Positions 41,604 through 51,900 of a DNA stretch of 64,000 nt are shown here, in pieces (position 1 is the stretch's first letter; each line of letters begins with the position of its first letter). The DNA lies in the NCBI RefSeq assembly GCF_000382205.1, contig NZ_KB907792.1, forward strand, positions 124,001-188,000, given 5' to 3'. The notes under the pieces are model-generated. The model did no database searches. It was not told where the DNA came from and worked only from the letters and a program-made list of their open reading frames with translations. This DNA comes from Dyadobacter beijingensis DSM 21582 (GTDB taxonomy: Bacteria; Bacteroidota; Bacteroidia; Cytophagales; Spirosomataceae). Position numbers and translations under genes: made by a program.

Positions 41604-43136
41604 ATGAAAATCAAATCTTCAATATTATCGATTCTGATGGCTGCCGCGGCGTTTTCCGGTTGCCAGAACCTCACCGAAGACCCCAAAGCCAACCTCACGC
41701 CGGGTACGTATTTTAAAACGCAGTCGGACCTGGATGGTGCGGTGGCAGCGATTTACATCCAGTTTGCGCGCGATGGCGCGTGGGGATTTACCAACCGCAG
41801 CACATCCTATTTCGGTTCGGACGATTTTACGACGGACCCGGGCCTGAACAAGGAGGATTTCCGCCTGTTCGACCGGCTCAGCGGCGGGAGCGGCAACGGC
41901 AGTATGGTGGCGCAATGGCAAGGCCCGTGGCAGGGCATTTACCAGGCCAACAACGTGATCGCGAATTATGCCAAGGTGAATTCAACCGACGAGCAGAAAA
42001 ACCAGTCGGCAGGGCAGGCCTATTTCCTGCGTGCACTGGGCTACTATTATCTCGTTCGCACATTCGGGCCCGTGCCGGTGATCCTCACGCCGATTGACGT
42101 GGACGACCGCCCCGACCGTGACCCGATCGAAAAGGTGTACGAGGCCATTATCGCCGATTTGCAGAAAGCAAAAGAAATGCTGCCGGTGAAGTTCGACAAT
42201 GCCCCCGGCAAAGCCGATCAGATGGCGGCCCGTTCGCTGCTCGCCGACGTGTACCTGACGATGTCCGGATGGCCATTGAACCAGACCAGCAACTACGCGC
42301 AAGCGGCAGCCGAGGCCGATGCGGTGATTAAATCTGGCCAGTTTAACCTCAGCACGCCCTATGCGCAGGTTTTTACGACGAACAATGGTCCCGAATCGAT
42401 TTTTGGGTTGCAATACAACGTCAATGGCGGCTTGCCATTACGCAGCGCGGGCTCGTCGTGCGTGCCGCTGGATGAAGTGGCGGCGAATGGTTCGAGCGGC
42501 TGGGACGACTATTATCCCGAAATCAATTTTTACAAAAAGGCGCCCAAATGCAAGCGTACCGACGATACTTTCTATACGACTTTGAAGCTGCGCCAGCCCG
42601 ACGGCAAAACGTTCAAACTCGTGCCTTGGGACTCGCCGGAAACGCACGCACGGCATCCCTACTACAAGAAATTCCGCGCCGGGCTGAATGGCGACGGCGT
42701 ATCGGAGACGGAGACGACGATCAACTCGATTAACCCGAGTACCAACAAGGTGTATGACATCATCCGCTATCCGCTCGTATTGCTGGCCTATGCCGAAGCG
42801 TCCGCCATGTCGGGTGGCGGCCCGACGGCGGCCAGTTACGCGGCGATCAACGAGGTGCGCAAGCGGGCAGGGCTGCCTAACCTCACAGCAGGCCTTTCGG
42901 CCACGGCATTCCGGGATTCTGTCGTGTACGAGCGTGCGTACGAGTTCGCGGGCGAGTTTGGCGTGCGCTGGTTCGATATCGTCCGTTTGCAGCTGCTGCC
43001 CAAGATCGTAGCCGAGCGGAGCAGCGAAGAGAACCCGATCCCGGCGAATGTAAACTTCGCGCAAAAGTACCTGGCGCCGATTCCGGTCAACGAAATGGCG
43101 CGTAACCCGAAGTGGCTGCAAAATGACGGGTACTGA
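41604..43136 (+). CDS. RagB/SusD-family substrate-binding lipoprotein
   Basis: 510 residues with a lipoprotein signal (LMAAAAFSGCQNLTEDP). The SusD fold is shown by GTYFKTQSDLDGAVAAIYIQ, GIYQANNVIANYAKV, QAYFLRALGYYYLVRTFGPV and the TPR-like RSLLADVYLTMSGWPL; the C-terminal part has LLAYAEASAMSG, AINEVRKRAGLP and FRDSVVYERAYEFAGEFGVR with the RWFDIVRL signature. It is the surface-exposed lid of the SusC transporter encoded 31 bases upstream. The stop overlaps the start of the next gene by 14 bases. Confidence 0.95.
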   Translation: MKIKSSILSILMAAAAFSGCQNLTEDPKANLTPGTYFKTQSDLDGAVAAIYIQFARDGAWGFTNRSTSYFGSDDFTTDPGLNKEDFRLFDRLSGGSGNGSMVAQWQGPWQGIYQANNVIANYAKVNSTDEQKNQSAGQAYFLRALGYYYLVRTFGPVPVILTPIDVDDRPDRDPIEKVYEAIIADLQKAKEMLPVKFDNAPGKADQMAARSLLADVYLTMSGWPLNQTSNYAQAAAEADAVIKSGQFNLSTPYAQVFTTNNGPESIFGLQYNVNGGLPLRSAGSSCVPLDEVAANGSSGWDDYYPEINFYKKAPKCKRTDDTFYTTLKLRQPDGKTFKLVPWDSPETHARHPYYKKFRAGLNGDGVSETETTINSINPSTNKVYDIIRYPLVLLAYAEASAMSGGGPTAASYAAINEVRKRAGLPNLTAGLSATAFRDSVVYERAYEFAGEFGVRWFDIVRLQLLPKIVAERSSEENPIPANVNFAQKYLAPIPVNEMARNPKWLQNDGY

Positions 43137-45177
43137 TCCGAAAAAAGCGAAACGGGGCCGCACGCTGGTGTTCAAGATCATCAGCGTGGCGGTGCCTTTT
43201 TGCCTTTTAGCATTGCTGGAATGCGGGCTGCGGCTGTTCCATTACGGCCACGACCTCCGCCTTTTCATCGAATATCCCGAAGACAAGAACTTGCTATACC
43301 TAAACCCTGACGCATCCAAACGATACTTCATCAACCAGAAGAATGCGACGACCGGTAACGTGGAGCCATTTCGCAAAACGAAGGCTCCCGGTACCCGTCG
43401 CATTTTCGTTTTGGGTGAGTCTACCACCATCGGTTACCCGTATTTCCACAACGGCTCCTTTCATCGCTGGCTGCAATACCGGCTGGCGCGTACATTTCCG
43501 GAACAGCATTTCGAGATCGTCAACCTGGCGCTCACGGCCGTGAATTCGTACACGGTACTCGGTTTCGCCCGCGAAATGGTGGATTATCAGCCTGATGCCG
43601 TGCTCATTTACACGGGGCACAACGAATATTACGGCGCAATGGGCGTCGGCTCTACGGAACAACTCGGCGGGAATCCAGCGTGGGTGAATGCGTTGTTACG
43701 AATGCGTTCTTTGAAAATCATGCAGCTGGGGGCCGATTTGTATCAAAAAATGCGGTCTGTATATGCAGACGGTCAAAATGACGGTACCCGCATGCAGCGG
43801 ATGGTGGCCGGGCAGGGGATTCCCTATCAATCGGAGCTGTACCGGCGCGGCGTGGAGCAGTTCAGGTCGAATATGCATGCGGTGCTGGATGTGTTTTCAA
43901 GGAAGCGTATACCCGTGTTTATCAGTAACCTTGTCAGCAACGAGCGGGACCTGCGGCCGTTTGTGAGCTTTCCGGTGGATAGCACCCGCTTTCCCGATTT
44001 TACACGTAATTACAAAGTTGCGGTTGATTACCTGAAAGCGGCGGACAGTTTGCAGGCGTATCATTATTTCAAAAAAGCAGCGGAAAGTTACAAGGCCCAT
44101 GCGCTTTGTAATTACTATTTGGGAAAGCTGGAATTCGCCCGTGGCAATGTGCAGGCCGTCCGCGAATATTTTTCCAAGGCAAAAGATCTTGACGGACTGC
44201 GTTTCAGGGCACCGCAGGAAATGAATGCGATCGTGGGTCAGCTGGTAGCGAGTCATTCCAATGCACATTTGGTGGATGTGCAGGCTGTTTTTGAAACACA
44301 TTCGCCAGGTGGCGTTATCGGCAGTGAGCTCATTCTCGAACACGTCCATCCCGATTTGAAGGGCTACGCGTTGATGTCTGATACGTTTTACGAAGCATTG
44401 AAAAAGGCACGGTTTATTCAACCGGAGGCTCATCAGGAAATGTCCTTCGCAAAATTGCAACAAAGCATGCCGGTACCCGCCATCGACTCGCTCGGAGGTA
44501 TTTACAAAATCGCTAACCTGAAAAAGAGCTGGCCGTTCAATGCGGCATTAGAGCAGGATTCGGTGCCGGTGGAAACATTCGAGGAACGGGTCGCATTCGA
44601 CCTGGCCCATCGGCGCATTACCTGGGAAACAGCGATGGATCAGGCGTACAACCATTATATCGAAAGGAAAAACTACCGCGAAGCCCGGAAGATCGTGGAA
44701 TCGCTCATATTGGAAAACCCGCTGGACGCGGCTTTATATAACCAATCGGCCATGCTCAGCGGCCAGCTGGGCGACGAGCGAAATGCATTGTTCAATTTTC
44801 AAAAGGCATTCCATCTAGCACCGTCATTTGAAACGGCGCGTTACCTCTTCGTCCTGCACCTGAAAATGGACGAACCCGAAAACGCCATTCCTTACCTCGA
44901 CTACGCGATCCGAAACAACACATCCGGCCTCAACCTCGCGGCGGTGCGCACACTCGTGCAGGAGGTGGTGGCATTGCGGGCCGGGTTTCCATCCGACTCT
45001 TTGAATGCTTCGGTGCTGCGGCGCATTGCCGCGGCTTACTATCAAATGGACAACCGGGACGGCGCGCTGCGCTACGCGCGGAAGGCGTTAAGCTTGAATG
45101 CGGGGGATGCGGAGGCATTGCGGCTGGTTACAATGCTGAGACAAGGAGGTCATGTGCAGGCGACGGCGGCACATTAA
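43123..45177 (+). CDS. SGNH-hydrolase domain plus TPR protein, translationally linked to SusD
   Basis: 684 residues. One N-terminal transmembrane helix (about 12-32, IISVAVPFCLLALLECGLRL) anchors the protein. An SGNH/GDSL-like domain follows: IFVLGESTTIGYPY holds the nucleophile Ser, NLALTAVNSYTVLGFAREMV the oxyanion Gly/Asn region, LIYTGHNEYYGAMG block III, and HVHPDLKGYALMSDTFYEAL the Asp/His block. After residue 480 the sequence becomes TPR-like (NYREARKIVESLILENPLDA, NYNQSAML, ALRYARKALSLNAGDAEALR). The start overlaps the SusD gene by 14 bases, so coupled translation is likely. An esterase or acyl-transfer role on the imported glycan is a guess. Confidence 0.8.
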   Translation: MTGTDPKKAKRGRTLVFKIISVAVPFCLLALLECGLRLFHYGHDLRLFIEYPEDKNLLYLNPDASKRYFINQKNATTGNVEPFRKTKAPGTRRIFVLGESTTIGYPYFHNGSFHRWLQYRLARTFPEQHFEIVNLALTAVNSYTVLGFAREMVDYQPDAVLIYTGHNEYYGAMGVGSTEQLGGNPAWVNALLRMRSLKIMQLGADLYQKMRSVYADGQNDGTRMQRMVAGQGIPYQSELYRRGVEQFRSNMHAVLDVFSRKRIPVFISNLVSNERDLRPFVSFPVDSTRFPDFTRNYKVAVDYLKAADSLQAYHYFKKAAESYKAHALCNYYLGKLEFARGNVQAVREYFSKAKDLDGLRFRAPQEMNAIVGQLVASHSNAHLVDVQAVFETHSPGGVIGSELILEHVHPDLKGYALMSDTFYEALKKARFIQPEAHQEMSFAKLQQSMPVPAIDSLGGIYKIANLKKSWPFNAALEQDSVPVETFEERVAFDLAHRRITWETAMDQAYNHYIERKNYREARKIVESLILENPLDAALYNQSAMLSGQLGDERNALFNFQKAFHLAPSFETARYLFVLHLKMDEPENAIPYLDYAIRNNTSGLNLAAVRTLVQEVVALRAGFPSDSLNASVLRRIAAAYYQMDNRDGALRYARKALSLNAGDAEALRLVTMLRQGGHVQATAAH

Positions 45178-45238
45178 CCCGGGTAAAGCTTAAACTCCGT
45201 TGTTGGGTTAGTCAGCCGAAAACCGTATATTTACTATC

Positions 45239-45466
45239 ATGACAACTATCACACTACAAGTACCCGACAGCCTCGGGGAACATCAGAATGACACAATCCG
45301 GTTCATAGCTGCCAAGCTATACGAATCGGGAAAACTTTCGTTGGGACAGGCGGCTGAAATGGCCGGGGTCACGAAGCGAACATTTGCAGAGCTGCTTGGA
45401 GACTATGGGGTATCGTTGTTGAACTACCCGGTTTCTGATATGATAGCCGATGCAGAAAGAATATGA
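45239..45466 (+). CDS. UPF0175-family antitoxin
   Basis: 75 residues. TITLQVPDSL at the start and KLYESGKLSLGQAAEMAGVT, FAELLGDYGVSLLNYPVSD match UPF0175, a ribbon-helix-helix/HTH-like family encoded upstream of DUF3368 PIN proteins and considered their antitoxin. TATATTTAC just before the ATG is a near match to the -7 promoter element. The end overlaps the next gene by 17 bases. Confidence 0.85.
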   Translation: MTTITLQVPDSLGEHQNDTIRFIAAKLYESGKLSLGQAAEMAGVTKRTFAELLGDYGVSLLNYPVSDMIADAERI

Positions 45467-45908
45467 AGTAATTATCGCTGACACCAGTTGCCTTATCCTT
45501 CTTGAAAAAATAGGGAAGCTGGATCTTCTGCAGTCAATTTTCGGAACCGTAACGATTACGGACACAATCGCCGGTGAATTCGGAAGCCGACTGCCGGAGT
45601 GGATTTCCATTCGGATTGCAGCCGATTCGGGCGCCGAATACACCTTTGATCTTGATCCCGGAGAGGCTGGCGCCATTGCCTTCGCCATGACATTAGATTC
45701 CGTCCTGCTTATTCTAGACGACTACAAAGCGCGAAAAGTAGCGCAAAGATTGGGGTTGGAAATTACAGGAACGCTCGGCGTGTTATTAAAAGCCAAACAA
45801 ATGATGGTAATTTCGTCAATCACACCGATTTTGGAGGAGATTCAGCAAACCAATTTCCGGTATTCTCAGAAAGTTTTTGAGCAGATTCTCTTGCTCGCCA
45901 ATGAGTGA
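45450..45908 (+). CDS. DUF3368 PIN-domain protein, probable toxin
   Basis: 152 residues. The PIN fold is marked by acidic residues in VIIADTSCLILLEKIGKLDL, the Glu in TIAGEFGSRLP, LDPGEAGAIAFAMTLDSVLL with its Glu, and ILDDYKARKVAQRL with Asp pairs, which would bind metal for RNA cleavage. The DUF3368 end GTLGVLLKAKQMMVISSITP is clear. PIN toxins of this type are paired with UPF0175 antitoxins, as here, with overlapping frames. The RNA target is unknown. Confidence 0.85.
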   Translation: MQKEYEVIIADTSCLILLEKIGKLDLLQSIFGTVTITDTIAGEFGSRLPEWISIRIAADSGAEYTFDLDPGEAGAIAFAMTLDSVLLILDDYKARKVAQRLGLEITGTLGVLLKAKQMMVISSITPILEEIQQTNFRYSQKVFEQILLLANE

Positions 45909-45920
45909 AAAATCAATCAC

Positions 45921-46459
45921 CTACCGGCCAACCAACCCCATCACCTCCTCCCGAAAATTCCTCCCGATCGGGATCTGATATGCGCTTGTCGCGGAATAGC
46001 GAGCCGTCCCATTGATAGGTCGTCGGCTTTTCGTCTGCCGGTCGTAATAGAAAGTAAAGCCCATTTCAGTTTTTCGCAGTTGTGGCCGACAGCCATGTCA
46101 GTGGTCCATTTACCGGAAAGCTCCTTCGTGAAACCGTCGTCTTTAAAACCTTGCGTGCCGGGCCTGGTCATGCCGTAGGTATACTGCAATTGGAAATCGT
46201 CGCGGCCGGGATTGCGCGGGTCGCGACGGAGCGTGAGCCGCCATTTGATCATTTCGCAATCCAGGTTGGCCGGAATGCCCAGCATAGCCCTCGGAACGGC
46301 ATCGCACGGCGTAGCGGCGACGAAAATATCGGGATCAGGTGACGTAACGCGGCCTGGGACCAAAATCCAGTAACACATGTGCACGAGCGCATATTTGACC
46401 GTCACAGAACGGTTTGAAAGCGGAAACCGGCTTTGTCTTTCCAGAAAGGGAGTCTCCAT
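45921..46459 (-). pseudogene. Decayed envelope protein gene with a LytTR-like tail in another frame
   Basis: The main frame (45941-46459; a GTG at 46405 would give a signal-like start KYALVHMCYWILVPG) encodes DIFVAATPCDAVPRAMLGIP, CEMIKWRLTLRRDPRNPGRD and TYGMTRPGTQGFKDDG, similar in style to NlpE-like Bacteroidota envelope proteins. After about residue 122 it becomes basic and unconvincing. A different minus-strand frame then reads MGFTFYYDRQTKSRRPING and YQIPIGRNFREEVMGL, stopping at 45921; this ending looks like the C-terminus of a LytTR domain. I read the locus as a frameshifted or rearranged remnant. Function uncertain. Confidence 0.45.
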
Positions 46460-46677
46460 AAGCGCGATTCGAAATGATGCAGTAAATGAACGGAAAAGCC
46501 GCGAACCGGCGAAATTATATCGACGAACGCGCGAAAAAGTAGAGCAAATGCAGCAAATGGCTAACCCTTTATTTCTTAATGTTTTATTGATACGATTTCC
46601 CCCAAACTCTGCTTAAATAATTGTAATTTTAAAGGAATAGCTTATAAAAATCTTTCAACTCAACCCAATAAAGCAAA

Positions 46678-47526
46678 ATGATGAAAGTTCTATGCAAGTT
46701 CGGAATGGTATGCCTGCTCGTTATGCTCTTTGCCGGGTGTGAAGATCACGAGACGCCGCAGGATGTTGTGAGGCAAAACGGATTGCCGCTGAGTGGTTCC
46801 CAGGAGTTCCCGGCCAGGCAAACCGGCGCATCCGGCTGGGCCGACGTATCCTACAATAAGACGACGCACATGCTCACGTTTACCCTCAATTGGGCCAATC
46901 TCACGGGAATTCCTACGGGTGCGCACATTCACGGAACGGCTGCGCGGGGCTCAAATGCAGGCATTAAGTTCGATTTCTTTAAAGACATTCCGCAAACGCA
47001 AAGCGGCTCTTACTCCACATCGGTGCTGGTGGACGGCAGTAAAATCAACGAGGCCGATTTGCTCAACGGGCTCTACTATTTCAATATCCATACGCCGATG
47101 AATGGGGGCGGGGAGATCCGCGGGCAGATCGAATTTTACGACCAGCCGCATATTGTCGTCAAAAAAGGGCTTGTGCTGACAGGCATGCAGCAGGTTCCGG
47201 CCGTCTCGACCAACGCTTCGGGGACGGTGGATGTGATGTACAACAAATCGACGCATTTGCTCAGCTATTTCATCAAGTGGAAAGACCTGACGGGTACGCC
47301 GACCGGCTCGCATATCCACGGAACCGCCGCCAAAGGGGCTAATGCAGGCATCCAGCACGACTTTTTCCCGAATTTCCCCAGAGACCTGGCGGGTGAATAT
47401 TCCAATTCCGTGATGGTGGACGGCGTGAAGATCAAGGAAACGGAACTGCTCAATGGGCTTTATTACTTCAATATTCACAATATCATTTATCCTGGGGGCG
47501 AAATCCGTGCGCAGATCGAATGGTGA
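46678..47526 (+). CDS. Lipoprotein with two CHRD domains
   Basis: 282 residues. A lipoprotein signal (VCLLVMLFAGCEDHE) is followed by two tandem CHRD domains of about 120 residues each (about 35-150 and 160-280). Each repeats the same core: LSGSQEFPARQTGASGWADV versus LTGMQQVPAVSTNASGTVDV, GAHIHGTAARGSNAGIKFDF versus GSHIHGTAAKGANAGIQHDF, and NGLYYFNIHTPMNGGGEIRG versus NGLYYFNIHNIIYPGGEIRA. The conserved His in HIHG is a possible metal ligand. CHRD domains were defined in chordin; the bacterial role is unknown. A strong terminator follows. Confidence 0.92.
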   Translation: MMKVLCKFGMVCLLVMLFAGCEDHETPQDVVRQNGLPLSGSQEFPARQTGASGWADVSYNKTTHMLTFTLNWANLTGIPTGAHIHGTAARGSNAGIKFDFFKDIPQTQSGSYSTSVLVDGSKINEADLLNGLYYFNIHTPMNGGGEIRGQIEFYDQPHIVVKKGLVLTGMQQVPAVSTNASGTVDVMYNKSTHLLSYFIKWKDLTGTPTGSHIHGTAAKGANAGIQHDFFPNFPRDLAGEYSNSVMVDGVKIKETELLNGLYYFNIHNIIYPGGEIRAQIEW

Positions 47527-47549
47527 TTTTGGAAGGCGTTTAGCATGAA

Positions 47550-47580
47550 AATCCCGTCCTCAACGCCTGAGGACGGGATT
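47550..47580 (+). terminator. Intrinsic terminator after the CHRD gene
   Basis: AATCCCGTCCTCA (47550-47562) and TGAGGACGGGATT (47568-47580) pair perfectly over 13 bases around ACGCC; an A/T-rich tail follows. Confidence 0.85.
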
Positions 47581-47921
47581 ATTATTACAACAACTGTACT
47601 ACACCATTATTACCCTGTCGGTATTTCCGAGGAAAGTGGAAAAAGTAATCGGTTAAAAACTCTCGATACAAAGCTGCCGATATTTGGCTTGCCTGTAAAT
47701 GGCGATTTGACAGCCTTTATTGTATAAATGCTGGTTTTGCTAAGTATTTGATTGATAATGTAATAGACCAGCGGCGCAAACGTGTGTAAACTGGCTGGTT
47801 GTGTTCGATCAGCGCATTTGGGCGATAATTGACGTCGTCGGTCGACAGCGCGCCGGAATGCTTTTACTTTTTCATAAGATGCTGTATCATTGTGTGATAA
47901 CTCCTAACCAGATCACTCCGC
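47581..47921. other. Gene-free gap
   Basis: About 340 bases with lower GC than the neighbours. I see no coding signature, no structured RNA and no mobile-element end; it presumably holds the promoter of the SnoaL-like gene. Confidence 0.4.
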
Positions 47922-48851
47922 ATGCCCCGACCTGTACTCAGTTCCGATCGTTCGCTCAACAGGCATTCAGGCAAATGTATGTGGCTCTGCGCGATATTGC
48001 TGATGACATGCGTATATACAGCACAGTCACAGCAGACCGATCCTGATCTGGCACTGCTGATCCGGGAAGAAAGGGCATTTGCGGCGAAGGCGGAGGCAAC
48101 GGACGTGCCCACGGCATTTCTCGCCTATCTGGATAGCGCCGGTATGATTTTCAACGGCGAAGCGGCTGTGAACGGCATTGCCGAATACAGCAAGTCGCCC
48201 AAAGGCGAGGCATTGCTGAAATGGTACCCGCTGATCGGGCATGTTTCGCAGGCGGGCGACCTCGGGTTTACGGCCGGGCCGTTTCAATACATCGCCGAGC
48301 GCGGGCAGGATGCGGTAGGTTCGGGGTATTTCTTTTCGGTTTGGAAAAAGAATGCGTCGGGGGTGTTCAAGGTGATGCTCGACGGCGGTGTGATCCATTC
48401 GCAAAGCCGAAACCCGGCAGAGGCGTTCCGCCGCGACCCGGAGCCGCAAAGCAACACGGATTACCGCTATATTACGCCCATTCCGAAAGTGAAAGATCCC
48501 AATGCGCAGCCCTGGACTGCGGAAGCGGCCTTTCTGGAAGCGGCCGGAAAAGACGTTAACCAGGCTTACAAGCAATATTTAGCGGAGGAAGTAGTGCTGC
48601 TGCGCAGCGACCGCCCGTTTGGTAAAACCAAAGCACAAGCGCTCGCAGCCATTGCACAACCGGACATTCAATCATACCAATTTATCAGATCAGGAGAAGG
48701 GATTTCCAAAGAAGGTGACCTGGCTTACTGTTTTGGCAAGGTCAAAGCCATGAAAGGCGGCAAACCGGTCGGGGGATTCTTTACGCGCGTCTGGCAACGG
48801 CGGCCCGAGGGCTGGAAAATCGTTGCAGAGCAGGTAAGCCTGTTTCAATAA
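47922..48851 (+). CDS. Secreted SnoaL/DUF4440-like double-domain protein
   Basis: 309 residues from the ATG at 47922; a second ATG at 47979 (WLCAILLMTCVYTAQSQ) gives a conventional signal peptide and may be the true start. The mature part has two NTF2/SnoaL-like units: DLALLIREERAFAAKAEATD, YLDSAGMIFNGEAAVNGIAE and WKKNASGVFKVMLDGGVIH; then AAFLEAAGKDVNQAYKQYLA, VVLLRSDRPFGKTKAQALAA and VWQRRPEGWKIVAEQVSLF. The cone-shaped fold binds small molecules; no catalytic residues could be assigned. It stands upstream of a SusC/SusD pair but separated by 126 bases. Confidence 0.75.
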   Translation: MPRPVLSSDRSLNRHSGKCMWLCAILLMTCVYTAQSQQTDPDLALLIREERAFAAKAEATDVPTAFLAYLDSAGMIFNGEAAVNGIAEYSKSPKGEALLKWYPLIGHVSQAGDLGFTAGPFQYIAERGQDAVGSGYFFSVWKKNASGVFKVMLDGGVIHSQSRNPAEAFRRDPEPQSNTDYRYITPIPKVKDPNAQPWTAEAAFLEAAGKDVNQAYKQYLAEEVVLLRSDRPFGKTKAQALAAIAQPDIQSYQFIRSGEGISKEGDLAYCFGKVKAMKGGKPVGGFFTRVWQRRPEGWKIVAEQVSLFQ

Positions 48852-48977
48852 CCGTTACGCGAACCATTTGTCACGCCGACCGTCCAGCCGGTAACGGATG
48901 CATTGTGCCCTTCCCATGCTGCCAGCGCCCCTCTGCTGGTGACGGATACCGCATTTTTTTACCAATCCATATATTCC

Positions 48978-51900
48978 ATGAAAAATATCTATTCACTATG
49001 GTGCATGCTGTTGCTCCCGGCCATGCATGCGATCGCACAGGAACGGACGGTGACCGGCTCCGTGCTCGGCAAGGATGACGGTACCGCACTCGCGGGCGTG
49101 AACATCCAGATCAGGAATGCGAATGCAGGCACGCAAACCGACGCCGATGGTAAGTATTCCATCAGGATAGCGAACGACAGTACGGTGCTGGTTTTCAGTT
49201 ATATCGGTTTTGAAACACAGGAAATGAAGGTCGGTGGGCGTTCCCGGGTGGACGTGACGCTCGCGCAGGATTCGCGCCAGCTCGGGGAAGTAGTAGTGAC
49301 GGCATTGGGCATCCGGCGAGAGGAAAAATCGATCGGTTTCGGGGCGCAGAAAATCGATGGCTCGGAGCTAAGCAATGTACGCGAGACGAACCTCGTACAT
49401 TCGCTTTCAGGCAAGCTCGCGGGCGTGCAGGTGGCGGGCAACACGGGCTCGATGGGCGGCTCGGCGAAGATCAATATCCGCGGTATCAACTCCATTTACG
49501 GGAACAACAACCCGTTGTTCGTCGTCGATGGTATGCCGATGGAAAATCGCAATACCAACTCGCTCGAACAGCAGCGCGGCTCCGGCGGTTATGATTTCGG
49601 CAACTCCATCCAGGACCTGAACCCCAACGACGTCGAGAATGTGACTGTCCTCAAAGGCGCCGCGGCGACGGCATTATACGGCAGTCGCGGTTCCAACGGG
49701 GTGATTGTGGTCACGACCAGGAAGGGCGGCAAATCGCGCAAGCCGAACCTGTCTTATTCTTTTGGTTACAATATTGATAAAGTATACAAACTGCCCCGCT
49801 ATCAGAATAAATACGGCGGCGGGTACCGGTTCAACAAACTGTATTATGACGAAAACCCCGAGGCGTTTCCGGCCGACCGCCAGGGTACCTACAACGACAA
49901 CGACGGTCGCGGTACATATGATTTGATGCCGCAATACGCGACGGACGAATCGTGGGGGCCGAAATTCGAAGGGCAGCTGTACCGGCCTTATTGGAGCTGG
50001 GACAAAGACAGCAAGAACCCCGATTTCGGGAAAGTGGTGCCGTGGGAGGCCCAGCCGAACAATATTCGAAGCTTTTTCGAAACGGGAGGCACATTCAATC
50101 ACAACGTGTCGCTCGACGGTGCTACCGACAAAGGCTCCTACCGCATTTCCTACTCGAATCTGGATCAGAAGTTTATTCTGCCCAATTCCAGGCTCGTCCG
50201 ACACAATGCGGGTATTAATGCCAGCTACGAAGCGCTCAAAAACCTGACGATCTCGGGTTCGGCCAACTTCGTGACGCACTCGGCGAAAGGGAGGCCCGGC
50301 ACAGGCTATGGCGACGACGGCGCCAACGTGATGGTGCAGTTTACGCAATGGGGCCAGCGGCAGGTGGATTTTAACAAAATGAAGGAGTACGAGCTCCCCG
50401 ACGGCACCCAGCTCACCTGGAACCGGACTTCATGGTTCAATCCGGCACCGCGCTATTCCAACAATCCCTATTGGGTGCGGCACAAGAACTACGAGACCGA
50501 CGGCCGCACGCGGTTTTTCGGTAACCTCGCCGCGAGCTACAAGCTGACCGATGGGCTGACCGCGGAGGTGAAATACATGACCGATACCTATTTCGAAACG
50601 CAGGAGGAAAGGGTGGCGATCGGCTCGCAATACACGCCGCAGTACTGGCTGAGCAAGTACGGGCACCTGGAAAACAACTTCCAGGGACTCGTGTCTTACA
50701 ATAAGCTGTTTAACAAAGACTTTTCATGGAATGCAAACGTGGGCGTCAACCGGATGACGCGGACGGGCTCGTCGCTCATTTCCAAGACGGTGGACGGGCT
50801 GAGTTCCGACGTTTTCAGCCTCGAAGCATCGATGGGCCGGCCTGATATTGTCGATTTGAAGACCAAAAAGCGGATCAATTCCGTGTTCGCGAGCTCGTCG
50901 CTGGGTTTTAAAGACATGCTTTTCCTGGACCTTGGCGCGCGTAACGACTGGTCGTCGACCTTGCCGGTGAAGCATAATTCTTACTTCTATCCGTCGGGCT
51001 CGGTTTCCTGGGTAGCGTCGGGTGTGATCGACGCCAACTGGCTGAATTTCCTCAAATTCCGCGCGGCGCTCGCGCAGGTGGGGAACGATACCGATCCGTA
51101 CAACACCGTGCTTTCGTACCTGCTCTACCAGCCATTCGGTTCCGATCCGCGTGTTTCGGTGCCTAATACCTTGCCCAATCCCGACCTGAAACCGGAGATT
51201 ACCTCGGAATATGAGTTGGGTACGGAAATGAAAGTGTTCAATAACAGGCTGGGGATCAATTTATCCTACTATAACCGCCGCACGCGCAACCAGATCATCC
51301 CGCTGAGCCGGTCGGCCGCTACGGGTGCCACATTTAAATATATCAATGCGGGTTTGCTCGAAAATAAAGGCATAGAGATCAGCCTGAATGCGACGCCGAT
51401 TGTTAACGGGGATTTTAAATGGGACGTGACGCTCAACTGGGCGAAGAACAACAACAAAATCGTGCGGCTCATGCCCGACCAGAAAACGATGGTGCTCACC
51501 AACGCGCCGTTTGCCGTGCAGCTGGAAGCGCGGGAAGGGGAGTCGTTCGGTTCCATCGTGGGGTATGATTTCGTGTACAATGAAAAGGGACAGAAGGTCG
51601 TGAACGAAGAGGGTATTTACCTCCGCTCCGACGATCAGAAAGTGCTGGGGTCGGTGCTGCCGTCGTTTACCGGCGGACTCATCAACGCATTCCGCTACAA
51701 AGGTTTCAACTTCTCCGCACTGATCGATTTCCAGAAAGGCGGCAGCTTTTTCTCGACGACCCAGATGTTTGGCCGTGAGACAGGTATCCTCGAAGAAACG
51801 GCTGTGGGCAGCGTTCGGGAGGACGGCGTTATCGCGGAAGGGGTGCGGCAGGACGGCACGCCGAATACTGTGGTTATCCCGGCCCGGACGCATTTCAGCA

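Noticed and set aside
48852..48897. CCGTTAC/GTAACGG inverted repeat after the SnoaL-like gene
   Set aside because: The loop is more than 30 bases and no T-run follows, so it is weak as a terminator or operator.
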